Of a stretch of DNA of 64,000 nt, positions 25,446 through 33,956 are shown piece after piece. The DNA lies in contig NC_015152.1 in assembly GCF_000190435.1 (NCBI RefSeq), positions 2,300,458 to 2,364,457 of the forward strand, read 5' to 3'. This DNA comes from Sphaerochaeta globosa str. Buddy (GTDB taxonomy: Bacteria; Spirochaetota; Spirochaetia; Sphaerochaetales; Sphaerochaetaceae). The position numbers were made by a program, and so were the translations under genes. The notes beneath the pieces were generated by a model. The model was not told the origin of the DNA. It did no database searches and saw only the letters and a list, made by a program, of their open reading frames with translations. Position 1 is the first letter of the stretch, and the number at the start of each line of letters is the position of its first letter.

Positions 25446-25500
25446 GTCTATCTTGCCCAAGAAGGCACATGCTGGCAAACTAGGGAAAGGAGGGTCAACC

Positions 25501-25845
25501 ATGATCAAGAAAGAGCAGGAGATGAAGAGCGTCATCAAGCAGAAGATGCGCGAAGGTACCGGACAGGTGGTGGTAAAATCACTGATGGATGAGGGGACTG
25601 TATCGCACAGTCGGTTGTTCGCTGAGTTGGTCATCGAAAAAGGCTGCTCCATCGGCAAGCACGACCATGTCAATGAAACGGAATATTACTGGATTACCGA
25701 AGGCAAAGGCATCGTTACCGAAGCCGATGGCGAGAAAGTCGTCCAGAAGGGAGACCTTGTCATCACCGGAGGCGGAGCCAGCCATGCAATCCGCAACGAC
25801 GAGGACGAAACTTTGAAACTGATGGCTCTCATCATTCTCGAGTAG
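25501..25845 (+). CDS. Cupin domain protein
   Basis: Small single-domain cupin of 114 residues. The metal-binding motif 1 is recognisable as GKHDHVNETEYYWITEGKG (H-x-H-x3-E pattern) and motif 2 as GDLVITGGGASHAIRN. Single cupins bind small metabolites or act as isomerases or dioxygenases; the function here cannot be assigned. AAAGGAGG precedes ATG 25501. The gene stands alone and converges on hsp20. Confidence 0.85.
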   Translation: MIKKEQEMKSVIKQKMREGTGQVVVKSLMDEGTVSHSRLFAELVIEKGCSIGKHDHVNETEYYWITEGKGIVTEADGEKVVQKGDLVITGGGASHAIRNDEDETLKLMALIILE

Positions 25846-25856
25846 AGAAACGACAG

Positions 25857-25880
25857 GAGCCTGCAGAATTCTGCAGGCTC
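25857..25880. terminator. Perfect 24-base palindrome between convergent genes
   Basis: GAGCCTGCAGAA is followed directly by its reverse complement TTCTGCAGGCTC. It sits between the cupin and hsp20 stop codons and could end transcription in both directions, although neither side has a strong T-run. Confidence 0.55.
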
Positions 25881-25909
25881 TCTGGTGCAAGTGGGCGATT
25901 GATCGATAG

Positions 25910-26332
25910 TTATTTAATCTTCACTTCAATAGTCTTGGGAAGAACTTCCTTCTTCTTAGGCAGGGTGATGGTCAGAACACCATCGGAAAATTCGCCTTCA
26001 ATATTCTCCTCATCGATGCCTTCGGGAAGGCTGAAGGAGCGCTCGAACTTCCTGAAATAGCGTTCACGGACCAGATTCTTTCTGCCATCGGCATCCTTGA
26101 GGGTCTCTTTGTTGCTGGACAGCTTCAAAACATGCTTGTCCACGTTGACCTGGACCTCTTCCTGCTTGTAGCCTGCAAGCTCTGCTTCGATCACATACGA
26201 CTTCTCAGTCTCATAGATGTCTACCGGGGGAATCTTGGAACGACTCGCACCCCAATCGGAGAAGAGATCGTTGAACAGTGAATCGAAGTTCGAAAGACCG
26301 TTATTCTGGTTATAGGTTACGTAATATTTCAT
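25910..26332 (-). CDS. Small heat-shock protein, Hsp20/alpha-crystallin family
   Basis: ATP-independent holdase chaperone of 140 residues. The alpha-crystallin domain runs from about residue 35 (PPVDIYETEKSYVIEAELAG) to 130, with the A-x-x-x-G-V-L-type motif FSDGVLTITLPKK and the basic RERYFRKFERSF segment. The C-terminal I-x-I/V anchor is LPKTIEVKIK. GGAGG lies seven bases before the ATG. A sigma-54 promoter precedes it, which is not the usual control for this family. It lies downstream of purL but is set apart by 260 bp of AT-rich sequence. Confidence 0.95.
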   Translation of the reverse strand: MKYYVTYNQNNGLSNFDSLFNDLFSDWGASRSKIPPVDIYETEKSYVIEAELAGYKQEEVQVNVDKHVLKLSSNKETLKDADGRKNLVRERYFRKFERSFSLPEGIDEENIEGEFSDGVLTITLPKKKEVLPKTIEVKIK

Positions 26333-26384
26333 GTTGACACCTCCACGTGTTCATTGTTGTGCTTTTTCGTTACGTAAAGCATAT

Positions 26385-26401
26385 TGCAAGAGACGTGCCA
26401 A
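26385..26401 (-). promoter_or_regulatory. Sigma-54 (-24/-12) promoter of hsp20
   Basis: The minus strand reads TTGGCACG-TCTC-TTGCA, an exact match to the RpoN consensus YTGGCACG-N4-TTGCW with GG and GC ten bases apart. Expected +1 is near 26374, about 40 bases before the start codon. TGAAAAAGT occurs at 26409-26401 and again at 26464-26456. Confidence 0.75.
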
Positions 26402-26594
26402 CTTTTTCAAAACAGTATGTATAATTTTATAATTTATTATAATATAATTATTTAAACTTTTTCATACACTACACAAACAAACTTCCATCAAACCAGACCC
26501 TTCCCTTTTGCCCCACCAAACCACAAAGGTCACTCAGAACGTATCAGAATGACACACATACGTCAAAAAGACCCGTTTTCTGCTTCCATCTGAC

Positions 26595-29500
26595 TCAACG
26601 CACATAGCTTGCAGCACCCTTGAAGAGTGCACAATCGGCTGCAAGCGGCACATTGCGATAGATATCGCCGATGACTCGCTCGCTATGCGCCATCCTGCCG
26701 AACACCTTCCCATCGGGGGAGCTCAACGCCTCCACTGCGTACAACGACCCATTGGGATTGTGGATGGAGAAATCGGCGGCAAGGCCATTCTCATCCACAT
26801 ATTGACTTGCAATCTGCCCTGCATCGGCAAGCGCTTTCAGCGTTTCAGGGGGGGCGGTGAACCGACCCTCCCCATGGCTGATCGGCAGCAGTTGGGTAGC
26901 ACCCACCTCATATTCACTGAACCAGGGCGATAGGGTCGAACTGACCCGTGTCCTCACTATCGCAGCAATGTGCTTACCCTTACGGTTGAAATCGAGCAAG
27001 GGGTCGCGTTCTGTCGTGGTCGTAATGCGGCCATAGGGAAGCAGGCCCACCTGTACCAAGGCCTGAAAGCCGTTGCAGATGCCTCCGACCAGGCCATCGC
27101 GCTTGTCCAGCAGGTTTGCAATCTCTTCTTGGATCAAGGGATTGCGCAAGAAGGCTGCAATGAACTTTCCCGAGCCGTCAGGCTCGTCGGCTGCAGAGAA
27201 CCCTCCGCTGAGAAAGAGAATCTGTGATTGGGAAAGTGCATCCCTGAAACGCAGGATGCTTTGTTTCACCTCTCGCTCGTTTTGGGTGTTGATAACCAGC
27301 GTCTCACAATCCACATTACACAACTGCCAAGCACGTGCAACATCATATTCACAGTTGGTGCCATAAAAGACCGGAAGCAACACCTTGGGCTTTTTCACCG
27401 GATAGTGAGAACGAAGTCTCTCGCGCCCGGTATAGGACAAGGTAGGGAGAGAGGATGGGGAAGCCTGCTCTTCCATGGTTCCATATACCGATTCAAGAGG
27501 TTTTGACAAAAGTTGGTGAACCTGCTGCAAATCTCTTTGCACAGAACCCAAGCATAGCGTTGCCTTCGCTGTCGTGTGTCCGATTAGGAAGGACGGAACA
27601 GATAGTTCGTGATCAGCCTCCACCAAGAAAGAGCCATAGCGTTTGCAAAGCAGGTCCAGATCGGTTTCAACCTCACAGCCGATCTCATTGCCCAAGGCCA
27701 TTTTGGCGAGTGCTTCTGCAATACCGCCATACCCCAAAGCCCAGCAGGAGAGAACCTGTTTCGTTTTGACCAACTTGCTCACTTGCTCAAACAAACCGGG
27801 AAGAGAACGCTCATCATCCGCTTGCAGCAGCAAGAGCTTGGAGCCGGCCTGCTTGAACTCAGGACTGAGAACCTCATCCTCGGGAGCAACCGAAACCGCA
27901 AAGCTCACCAAGGTAGGGGGAACATCCAGGTCTTTGAAGGTTCCGCTCATCGAGTCCTTGCCCCCTATGGCCGCCTTGCAAAAAAGCATCTGAGCCTTGA
28001 AAGCACCTAAAAGTGCTGCAGTAACCTCGCCCCACCGCGACCGATCCTCCCCAGGCCGACCAAAATACTCCTGGAAGGTCAAATAGGTCTGGTCCCAATC
28101 CCCACCGGTTGCCACTACCTTGGCAAGGGAATGCAGTACCGATACGAAAGCTCCCTTGAAAGGATTCTGCTCCATCTCGTAGGGGTCGTAGCCCCAAGAG
28201 GCAAGACTTGCCGTATGACTGGTCGTATCACCTACCGCAATGAGGGCGGCCATCGCTTGGATGGGAGTACGCATCGTTTTCCCACCATAGGGTAAAAGCA
28301 GCGTCCCCGATCCTATGGTGTTGTCAAATAGTTGCGACAGGGCTTGTTTGCTGGCAACGTTCAAGTCCGAGAGCATGGCATCAAAGTCCAGATACCTATT
28401 GGATGCAAGCGAAGGTGCATACTGCTTGATGTGCACCGTTGCATGCTTTTTCGCCCCATTGCTATCCAGAAGCGCCCGGTCGAGCTCAACGAGGGTACGA
28501 CCTTGGTAGGTCATGTGCAATGTGGGTTCCTTGGTGACACGGGCAACGACGGTGGCCTCCAGGTTCTCCTCGTTTGCGTAGGATAAGAAGGCAGAAACAT
28601 CATCGGGGCCCACAACCATGGCCATCCGCTCCTGGCTCTCACTGATCGCCCGTTCAGTGCCATCCAGTCCCTCATATTTGGTGGGAATGGCATCCAAGTC
28701 GATGACAAGGCCTGCGGCAAGCTCGCCAATGGCTACACTCACCCCGCCGGCCCCAAAGTCGTTGCACCGCTTGATCAGCTTTGAAACCTCAGATTTGCGC
28801 AAAAGCCGCTGAATCTTGCGTTCCTCGGGAGCATTGCCCTTCTGCACTTCAGCGGCACAGGTGGCAAGCGAAGCGGTATCGTGGCTCTTGGAGGAGCCGG
28901 TAGCCCCACCGCAACCATCCCGGCCGGTCCTTCCACCGACGAGAATCACCAAATCACCCTCTTTCGGCCTCTCTCTTCTGACTTGGCTCTGTAGTGCTGC
29001 TGCAATGACAAAGCCCAGCTCCAGATGCTTGGCGACAAATCGTGGATGATAGATTTCCTCCACAATGCCGGTGGCAAGCCCCACCTGGTTGCCGTAGGAA
29101 CTGTAGCCGAGGGCTGAACGCTGGGCGATCACGCGCTGGGGCAGTTTGCCCTCCAGGGTTTGGGAAAAGGGGGTGCGGGGATCGGCACAGCCGCTGATGC
29201 GCATCGCTTGGTATACGTAGGCACGCGAAGAAAGCGGGTCTCGAATGGCTCCACCGATGCACGTGGCAGCCCCACCGAAAGGCTCGATTTCAGTCGGATG
29301 GTTGTGTGTCTCATTCTTGAACAACACAAGACAGGCCTTCGGCCCGTTGTCGGTTTGCACCTCCACGGTAACAGAACAGGCGTTTATCTCCTCACTGACT
29401 TCCATGCGGTTAAGCTTTCCTTGTTTTCTCAGCTGCTTGGCGGCCAAGGTTGCAAGGTCCATCAGGCAAATCGGCTTGGTACTATGCAACGACCTGCGCG

Positions 29501-30242
29501 TCTCCAGGTAGGAGGCAAACGTCGTGAGAACCTCGGGATCCTCGATGCAAATCTGATCGAGTTCAGTCAGGAACGTGGTATGGCGGCAGTGATCGGACCA
29601 ATAGGTATCGATTACTTTCAACTCGGTGAGGAAGGGATCTCTTTTTTTGTCTGCAAAATAACGCTGTACCACCATCAGGTCGGCGCAATCCATGGCAAGA
29701 GAATACTCTTGTATCAATTCGTTCAGGTCGGTACGAGAGCAGAAACCGGTAAGCTGATCAGAAAAAGCCGGAACAAAGGTACTTTCACCAAGGTGCTCGG
29801 CAAGCTTGGGGGAGGCTTCCCTTGCCTCCACAGGGTTGATCAGGTAGGTCCTGATGCGCTTCTGTTCCTCCTCATCCAGCTGTGAGCTGAAACAGTAGAA
29901 GGTGGCACAGCGTACAGAAACAGAGCGGTGCGGGTAGACAAGCTGAATGCACATTCTGGTTGAGTCGGAGCGCTGGTCGAACTGGCCCGGGTGCATTTCA
30001 ACTCCCAAGGTCCAAGAACAGGCAGGAATTTGTGCAAGCACCTCATCCCGCTGCACCATGCTCAAAATTGAACGAGAAACATAGGCTGCCTCCAGTTCGT
30101 CCAAGCCTTCAATGTCATAGCGGTAGCAGATAGCCACGCAAGCCGGGGTTTTGAGTGCCAACAACGAAGTGAGGGAAGTCGACAAAGCCTGTTCAGAGCT
30201 GCGAAATCCTTGTTTGCGCCGTACCCAGATTCGCTGTACCAT
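26595..30242 (-). CDS. purL: Phosphoribosylformylglycinamidine synthase, single-chain PurL
   Basis: Fourth step of purine synthesis: FGAR plus glutamine and ATP gives FGAM. This is the long one-chain type, about 1215 residues. The synthetase half contains DTYWSDHCRHTTFLTEL, LFKNETHNHPTEIEPFGGAATCIGG and NDFGAGGVSVAIGELA. The C-terminal glutaminase domain has the nucleophile in GGICNGFQALV and the His-Glu pair in SHGEGRF. The length and sequence style resemble clostridial PurL. ATG 30242 (AAGGAG upstream) overlaps purD by 50 bases. It is the last gene of the operon. Confidence 0.95.
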   Translation of the reverse strand: MVQRIWVRRKQGFRSSEQALSTSLTSLLALKTPACVAICYRYDIEGLDELEAAYVSRSILSMVQRDEVLAQIPACSWTLGVEMHPGQFDQRSDSTRMCIQLVYPHRSVSVRCATFYCFSSQLDEEEQKRIRTYLINPVEAREASPKLAEHLGESTFVPAFSDQLTGFCSRTDLNELIQEYSLAMDCADLMVVQRYFADKKRDPFLTELKVIDTYWSDHCRHTTFLTELDQICIEDPEVLTTFASYLETRRSLHSTKPICLMDLATLAAKQLRKQGKLNRMEVSEEINACSVTVEVQTDNGPKACLVLFKNETHNHPTEIEPFGGAATCIGGAIRDPLSSRAYVYQAMRISGCADPRTPFSQTLEGKLPQRVIAQRSALGYSSYGNQVGLATGIVEEIYHPRFVAKHLELGFVIAAALQSQVRRERPKEGDLVILVGGRTGRDGCGGATGSSKSHDTASLATCAAEVQKGNAPEERKIQRLLRKSEVSKLIKRCNDFGAGGVSVAIGELAAGLVIDLDAIPTKYEGLDGTERAISESQERMAMVVGPDDVSAFLSYANEENLEATVVARVTKEPTLHMTYQGRTLVELDRALLDSNGAKKHATVHIKQYAPSLASNRYLDFDAMLSDLNVASKQALSQLFDNTIGSGTLLLPYGGKTMRTPIQAMAALIAVGDTTSHTASLASWGYDPYEMEQNPFKGAFVSVLHSLAKVVATGGDWDQTYLTFQEYFGRPGEDRSRWGEVTAALLGAFKAQMLFCKAAIGGKDSMSGTFKDLDVPPTLVSFAVSVAPEDEVLSPEFKQAGSKLLLLQADDERSLPGLFEQVSKLVKTKQVLSCWALGYGGIAEALAKMALGNEIGCEVETDLDLLCKRYGSFLVEADHELSVPSFLIGHTTAKATLCLGSVQRDLQQVHQLLSKPLESVYGTMEEQASPSSLPTLSYTGRERLRSHYPVKKPKVLLPVFYGTNCEYDVARAWQLCNVDCETLVINTQNEREVKQSILRFRDALSQSQILFLSGGFSAADEPDGSGKFIAAFLRNPLIQEEIANLLDKRDGLVGGICNGFQALVQVGLLPYGRITTTTERDPLLDFNRKGKHIAAIVRTRVSSTLSPWFSEYEVGATQLLPISHGEGRFTAPPETLKALADAGQIASQYVDENGLAADFSIHNPNGSLYAVEALSSPDGKVFGRMAHSERVIGDIYRNVPLAADCALFKGAASYVR

Positions 30243-31515
30243 CAGATCTCTCCTTGAGCAAGGCTTTCTTTCCGATATCCTTGCGATACTGCATTCCTGC
30301 AAATGAAATCGAGTCAACGGCACAGTAAGCCTGCTCGATGGCCGAATTAAGCGTTTTTGAGCGGGCAACCACATGCAGCACCCTGCCCGAAGAGGTAATC
30401 AGGTTCCCCTTTTCATCGAAAGCAGTACCGGCGTGCAACACGTCGACACCTTCGCTAAGAGGGCCGATAAGAATCTGCTTTCCCACCTCGTAGGCAAGCG
30501 GGTACCCTCCACTTGCAAGGGCGATGCTGCAGGCACAATCATCGGCGAAATGAACAGGCACCTTGTGAAGCGTCTGGTTTGTACAGCTAAGAAGGATGTC
30601 CGACAAGTCACTGTCCAACAAGCTGAGTACCGCTTCAGCTTCGGGATCACCGAAGCGACAATTGTATTCGATGACAACCGGGCCTTCTTGGGTAAGCATC
30701 AGGCCGAAGAAGAGGCAGCCGGTGAAAAGATGACCTTCCTGGCGCATCCCTCTGAGGGTTGGTTCAATGATGGTTCTTTCACACAGTGCAGCAATCTCTG
30801 GTGTATACCAGGGATTGGGGGCGATTACTCCCATGCCACCGGTGTTTGGCCCACTGTCGTCATCAAAGGCACGCTTATGGTCCATTGCACTTACCATCGG
30901 CTTGGCGGTGTTCCCATCGCTGAAAACCAACAGCGAAACTTCCGCTCCTGAGACATATTCTTCGATGACTACCGTTTGCCCGCTGGTCCCAAATTGATTG
31001 TTGACCATCATCTGCTGTACGGCCTCACAGGCAGTCTCCCTGTCGAAGGCAATAACCACGCCTTTGCCGAGGGCAAGACCGTCGGCTTTCACCACCACAG
31101 GAACCGGACAGCGCTGGAGATAGGTAACAGCCTCTCTATAGTCGGTGAAAACTTGGTAGGAAGGAGTAGGAATCTGATGGCGTTGCATGAAAGCTTTGGC
31201 AAACGACTTGCTGCCTTCCAACCTTGCCGCTTCCTTGGATGGGCCGAAACAGGGAATATGGCATGCCCGAAACACATCCGCAAGACCGCATACCAACGGT
31301 TCATCGGGCCCGATGACCACCAAGTCGATAGCCTTCGTGCGGGCATAGTCGACTAACGCAGGGGGATCTGAGAGTGCAAGGGGGGCCATGGTGCACAATG
31401 CCTGCATACCGGCATTCCTGCCGATTGCAAACAACTCAATCGCTTGCTTCGATCTCTTGAGAGCCTTTGCCAATGCGTGTTCACGGCCGCCGCCCCCGAT
31501 GATGAGGATGCGCAT
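30193..31515 (-). CDS. purD: Phosphoribosylamine--glycine ligase
   Basis: GAR synthetase, the second purine step, joining glycine to phosphoribosylamine with ATP. It is an ATP-grasp protein of 440 residues. It begins MRILIIGGGGREHALA, and further signatures are VKADGLALGKGVVIA and NTGGMGVIAPNPWYTP; the metal site lies in IEYNCRFGDPEAE. The end of the gene overlaps the purL start, so translation is probably coupled. Confidence 0.95.
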   Translation of the reverse strand: MRILIIGGGGREHALAKALKRSKQAIELFAIGRNAGMQALCTMAPLALSDPPALVDYARTKAIDLVVIGPDEPLVCGLADVFRACHIPCFGPSKEAARLEGSKSFAKAFMQRHQIPTPSYQVFTDYREAVTYLQRCPVPVVVKADGLALGKGVVIAFDRETACEAVQQMMVNNQFGTSGQTVVIEEYVSGAEVSLLVFSDGNTAKPMVSAMDHKRAFDDDSGPNTGGMGVIAPNPWYTPEIAALCERTIIEPTLRGMRQEGHLFTGCLFFGLMLTQEGPVVIEYNCRFGDPEAEAVLSLLDSDLSDILLSCTNQTLHKVPVHFADDCACSIALASGGYPLAYEVGKQILIGPLSEGVDVLHAGTAFDEKGNLITSSGRVLHVVARSKTLNSAIEQAYCAVDSISFAGMQYRKDIGKKALLKERSDGTANLGTAQTRISQL

Positions 31516-31516
31516 A

Positions 31517-32674
31517 TCAGTGGTGGAAGAGGCGAATGCCGTTGGTGATCATAACCATGCCGTACGCATCGCACGCTTGGATAACCTCGTCGTCCCTGAG
31601 AGACCCCCCGCTTTGCACGATGTAGGAGACACCGCTTTGGAAAGCACGATCGATATTGTCCCTGAACGGGAAGAAGGCATCGCTTGCAAGACTTACGTTG
31701 TGCACTTCAGAAAGAAAAGCCCGCTTTACATCCTCATGCAGAGGTTGTACTTCCCTGCTCAAAAAACGCTGGCATTGCTGCATCTCTGAACGAAGGAACA
31801 ACTCAACAGCGTTATCCTTGTCATTGCGGCTCAGCTGCGGCAGAAAGGGAAGAGAAAGTACGGATTCACTCTGTCTGAGGTGCCACAGATCGGCCTTATC
31901 ACCGGCAAGGCGCGTGCAGTGAATCCTGGACTGCTGACCGGCCCCCACCCCGATCGTCTGACCGCGTTTTGCATAGCAAACCGAGTTCGATTGGGTATAC
32001 TTCAGCGTATTGAGAGCAACCAGCAAATCCAGCTGGGCCTCTGCACTGAGTGTTGTATTGATTGTGACAATCGGCGTGAGGACCGACCTATCAAGCACCT
32101 GGGTGTTTCGCATCTGCTTGAAGGTAATGCCGAACACAGAGCGTTCTTCCAACAGCGGAGGCTCATACGCCGGATCTATTTGCAGGATGGTGTAGGAACC
32201 GCCTTTCTTCTTCTTCAACACCTCCAGGGCTTCCTTGCTGTAGGAAGGAGCGATGACACCGTCGGAGACCTCGCTTTTGATAATCTGGGCGGTAGACAGG
32301 TCGCATTCACCACTGAGGCTGATAAAATCCCCGAAGCTTGACATACGGTCGGCTCCACGCGCCCTCACATAGGCGGTGGCAAGCTCGCTGAGAGTGGTCT
32401 TCTCTGAGATGAAATACATGAGCCGTTCTCCCTCGTTGAGGGGAAGACCTACCGCCGCTCCGGCGGGACTGACATGTTTGAAGGAAGCGGCGCTTGCAAG
32501 GCCGGTTGCCTTCGAAAGGGAATTGACCAACTGCCAGCCGTTGAGGGCATCGAGTAAATTGATGTACCCCACCTTGCCATTGAGCACAGTCAAAGGAAGC
32601 TTGCCCTCATGCATAGAGATGCTTGCCATCTGCTGGTTGGGATTACAGCCATACTTCAGTTCAATACAGTCCAT
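31517..32674 (-). CDS. Stand-alone AICAR transformylase (PurH C-terminal domain only)
   Basis: Ninth purine step: transfer of a formyl group from 10-formyl-THF to AICAR. At 385 residues it contains only the AICARFT part of PurH, with no MGS-like IMP cyclohydrolase domain. Signatures are ASFKHVSPAGAAVGLPL, RARGADRMSSFGDFI, TLKYTQSNSVCYAK, GVGAGQQSRIHCTRL and a C-terminal NGIRLFHH. The same short form occurs in Clostridia. AAGGAG precedes ATG 32674, which overlaps the end of the purN/O gene. The missing cyclohydrolase is provided by the fusion gene just upstream. Confidence 0.92.
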   Translation of the reverse strand: MDCIELKYGCNPNQQMASISMHEGKLPLTVLNGKVGYINLLDALNGWQLVNSLSKATGLASAASFKHVSPAGAAVGLPLNEGERLMYFISEKTTLSELATAYVRARGADRMSSFGDFISLSGECDLSTAQIIKSEVSDGVIAPSYSKEALEVLKKKKGGSYTILQIDPAYEPPLLEERSVFGITFKQMRNTQVLDRSVLTPIVTINTTLSAEAQLDLLVALNTLKYTQSNSVCYAKRGQTIGVGAGQQSRIHCTRLAGDKADLWHLRQSESVLSLPFLPQLSRNDKDNAVELFLRSEMQQCQRFLSREVQPLHEDVKRAFLSEVHNVSLASDAFFPFRDNIDRAFQSGVSYIVQSGGSLRDDEVIQACDAYGMVMITNGIRLFHH

Positions 32675-33956
32675 TACTCGCTCCTTGCCTGATCACAAGA
32701 TTTGTTGCATTGCTTGTCAAATCGATTTCCTTGACGCATACACAGACCCGGTATTCCTTGTCCAACAGGGACCACAGATGGTCTGCAAACTCCCCGGCAT
32801 TACCCTTGATGCGTACAAGTGGGGGTTCCCCCTGAAAGCTGGGAAGTGGATTGCCATCCCCTTCATAGGTATGTATCAGGTGCGCTTGCCCCTTGCTGCA
32901 AGCAGAATGTGAGTAGTAGGAGCGGTCGCAACTGCCATCGCCAGCCCTTCTGAGAATGGAGAGCGTATACGAAGGGTCGGTACCAAGATGGAAGAGAGCG
33001 CTGATGCGGGGGGTGAAGTTGGGCTCATCCGGTTCAAAGGTGCGGCTTGCAAGCGATGCCTGCATGGTGATTCCCCTCCCTAAACCTTCGAGAATTGTAT
33101 CACTCTGGTCGCCGTTGGCCACAACGACAGCACTGCCTTGCCTGTCCATCGCCCGATAGATGATCAGCGAAGGATCGACGAGCAAGCTTTCATCCAAAGC
33201 TTTGGTGCGTACAGTCTCGCCTTCGACCACCAGACAACGATTCTTGCTGTGAAGGCTGCGGGCTGTGATGAAATAGGCGATTATGGCATTGCCTTGTTCA
33301 TTCAAGCCGCACACAATGCCTCTGCCCGGGTACCGAATCGATGACAGCCTTTGCTCTAAATCCATGCTTTTCTCCATACATCGGCAGTAGGAGGCTACTG
33401 TCTTTGGAAGCAGCTTCCACTCCACCTGCTCTAAAATTCGTTGTCCCAGAGAATCTGGAGTGTCATCGTCCAGGACATCAATCGCTTGCTGGGCGAGAAT
33501 CGGACCGCCATCGGCAACCTCATCGACAAGGTGCACCGTAGCTCCGCTTATCTTCACCCCACGCTCGAGGGCTGCCTGATGGACACGCAACCCATAATAC
33601 CCTTTTCCGCAAAAGCTGGGTATCAGGGAGGGATGGATGTTGATGATTCGCTTTGGATAGCGGGCGATCACCTCACTGGAAAGGATGGTTAAAAAGCCGG
33701 CCAACACGACCAGGTCAATATTTTTCTGCACAAGCAAGGCGAGCAACTGTGTTTCAAACGCCTTCTTTCCCAAGGCCGACCTATCCAACAGGACAGCACT
33801 CACCCCCCTATTCTCCACCCGCTTCAAGGCCGAGGCCTGACGGTCGCTTACCACCAGGACGATGCTCCCACACGAAAGTTCGTTCTTTTCTTGGGCGTCC
33901 AGAAGGGCTTGCAGATTGGTTCCCCCACCGCTGACCAGCACTGCAATACGAATCAT
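32661..33956 (-). CDS. purN: PurN-PurO fusion: GAR transformylase plus IMP cyclohydrolase
   Basis: Residues 1 to about 190 are PurN (GAR formyltransferase, third step): MIRIAVLVSGGGTNLQALL, the catalytic Asn-His-Asp region NIHPSLIPSF and HLVDEVADGGPILAQ. From about residue 195 the chain continues without a break into a PurO-type IMP cyclohydrolase: RYPGRGIVCGLNE, DPSLIIYRAMD, VVVANGDQSDTI, RTFEPDEPNFTPRIS and HTYEGDGNPLPSFQGEPP. PurO performs the last step, FAICAR to IMP, and is best known from archaea and some Clostridia, where it is a separate protein. The two active sites catalyse non-consecutive steps (3 and 10). The start overlaps the purM stop as ATGA. Confidence 0.9.
   Translation of the reverse strand: MIRIAVLVSGGGTNLQALLDAQEKNELSCGSIVLVVSDRQASALKRVENRGVSAVLLDRSALGKKAFETQLLALLVQKNIDLVVLAGFLTILSSEVIARYPKRIINIHPSLIPSFCGKGYYGLRVHQAALERGVKISGATVHLVDEVADGGPILAQQAIDVLDDDTPDSLGQRILEQVEWKLLPKTVASYCRCMEKSMDLEQRLSSIRYPGRGIVCGLNEQGNAIIAYFITARSLHSKNRCLVVEGETVRTKALDESLLVDPSLIIYRAMDRQGSAVVVANGDQSDTILEGLGRGITMQASLASRTFEPDEPNFTPRISALFHLGTDPSYTLSILRRAGDGSCDRSYYSHSACSKGQAHLIHTYEGDGNPLPSFQGEPPLVRIKGNAGEFADHLWSLLDKEYRVCVCVKEIDLTSNATNLVIRQGASNGLY

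Noticed and set aside
26521-26594. Terminator of the purine operon after purL
   Set aside because: An ACGTAT/ATACGT inverted repeat lies here, but the loop is long and no T-run follows; I could not support a terminator.
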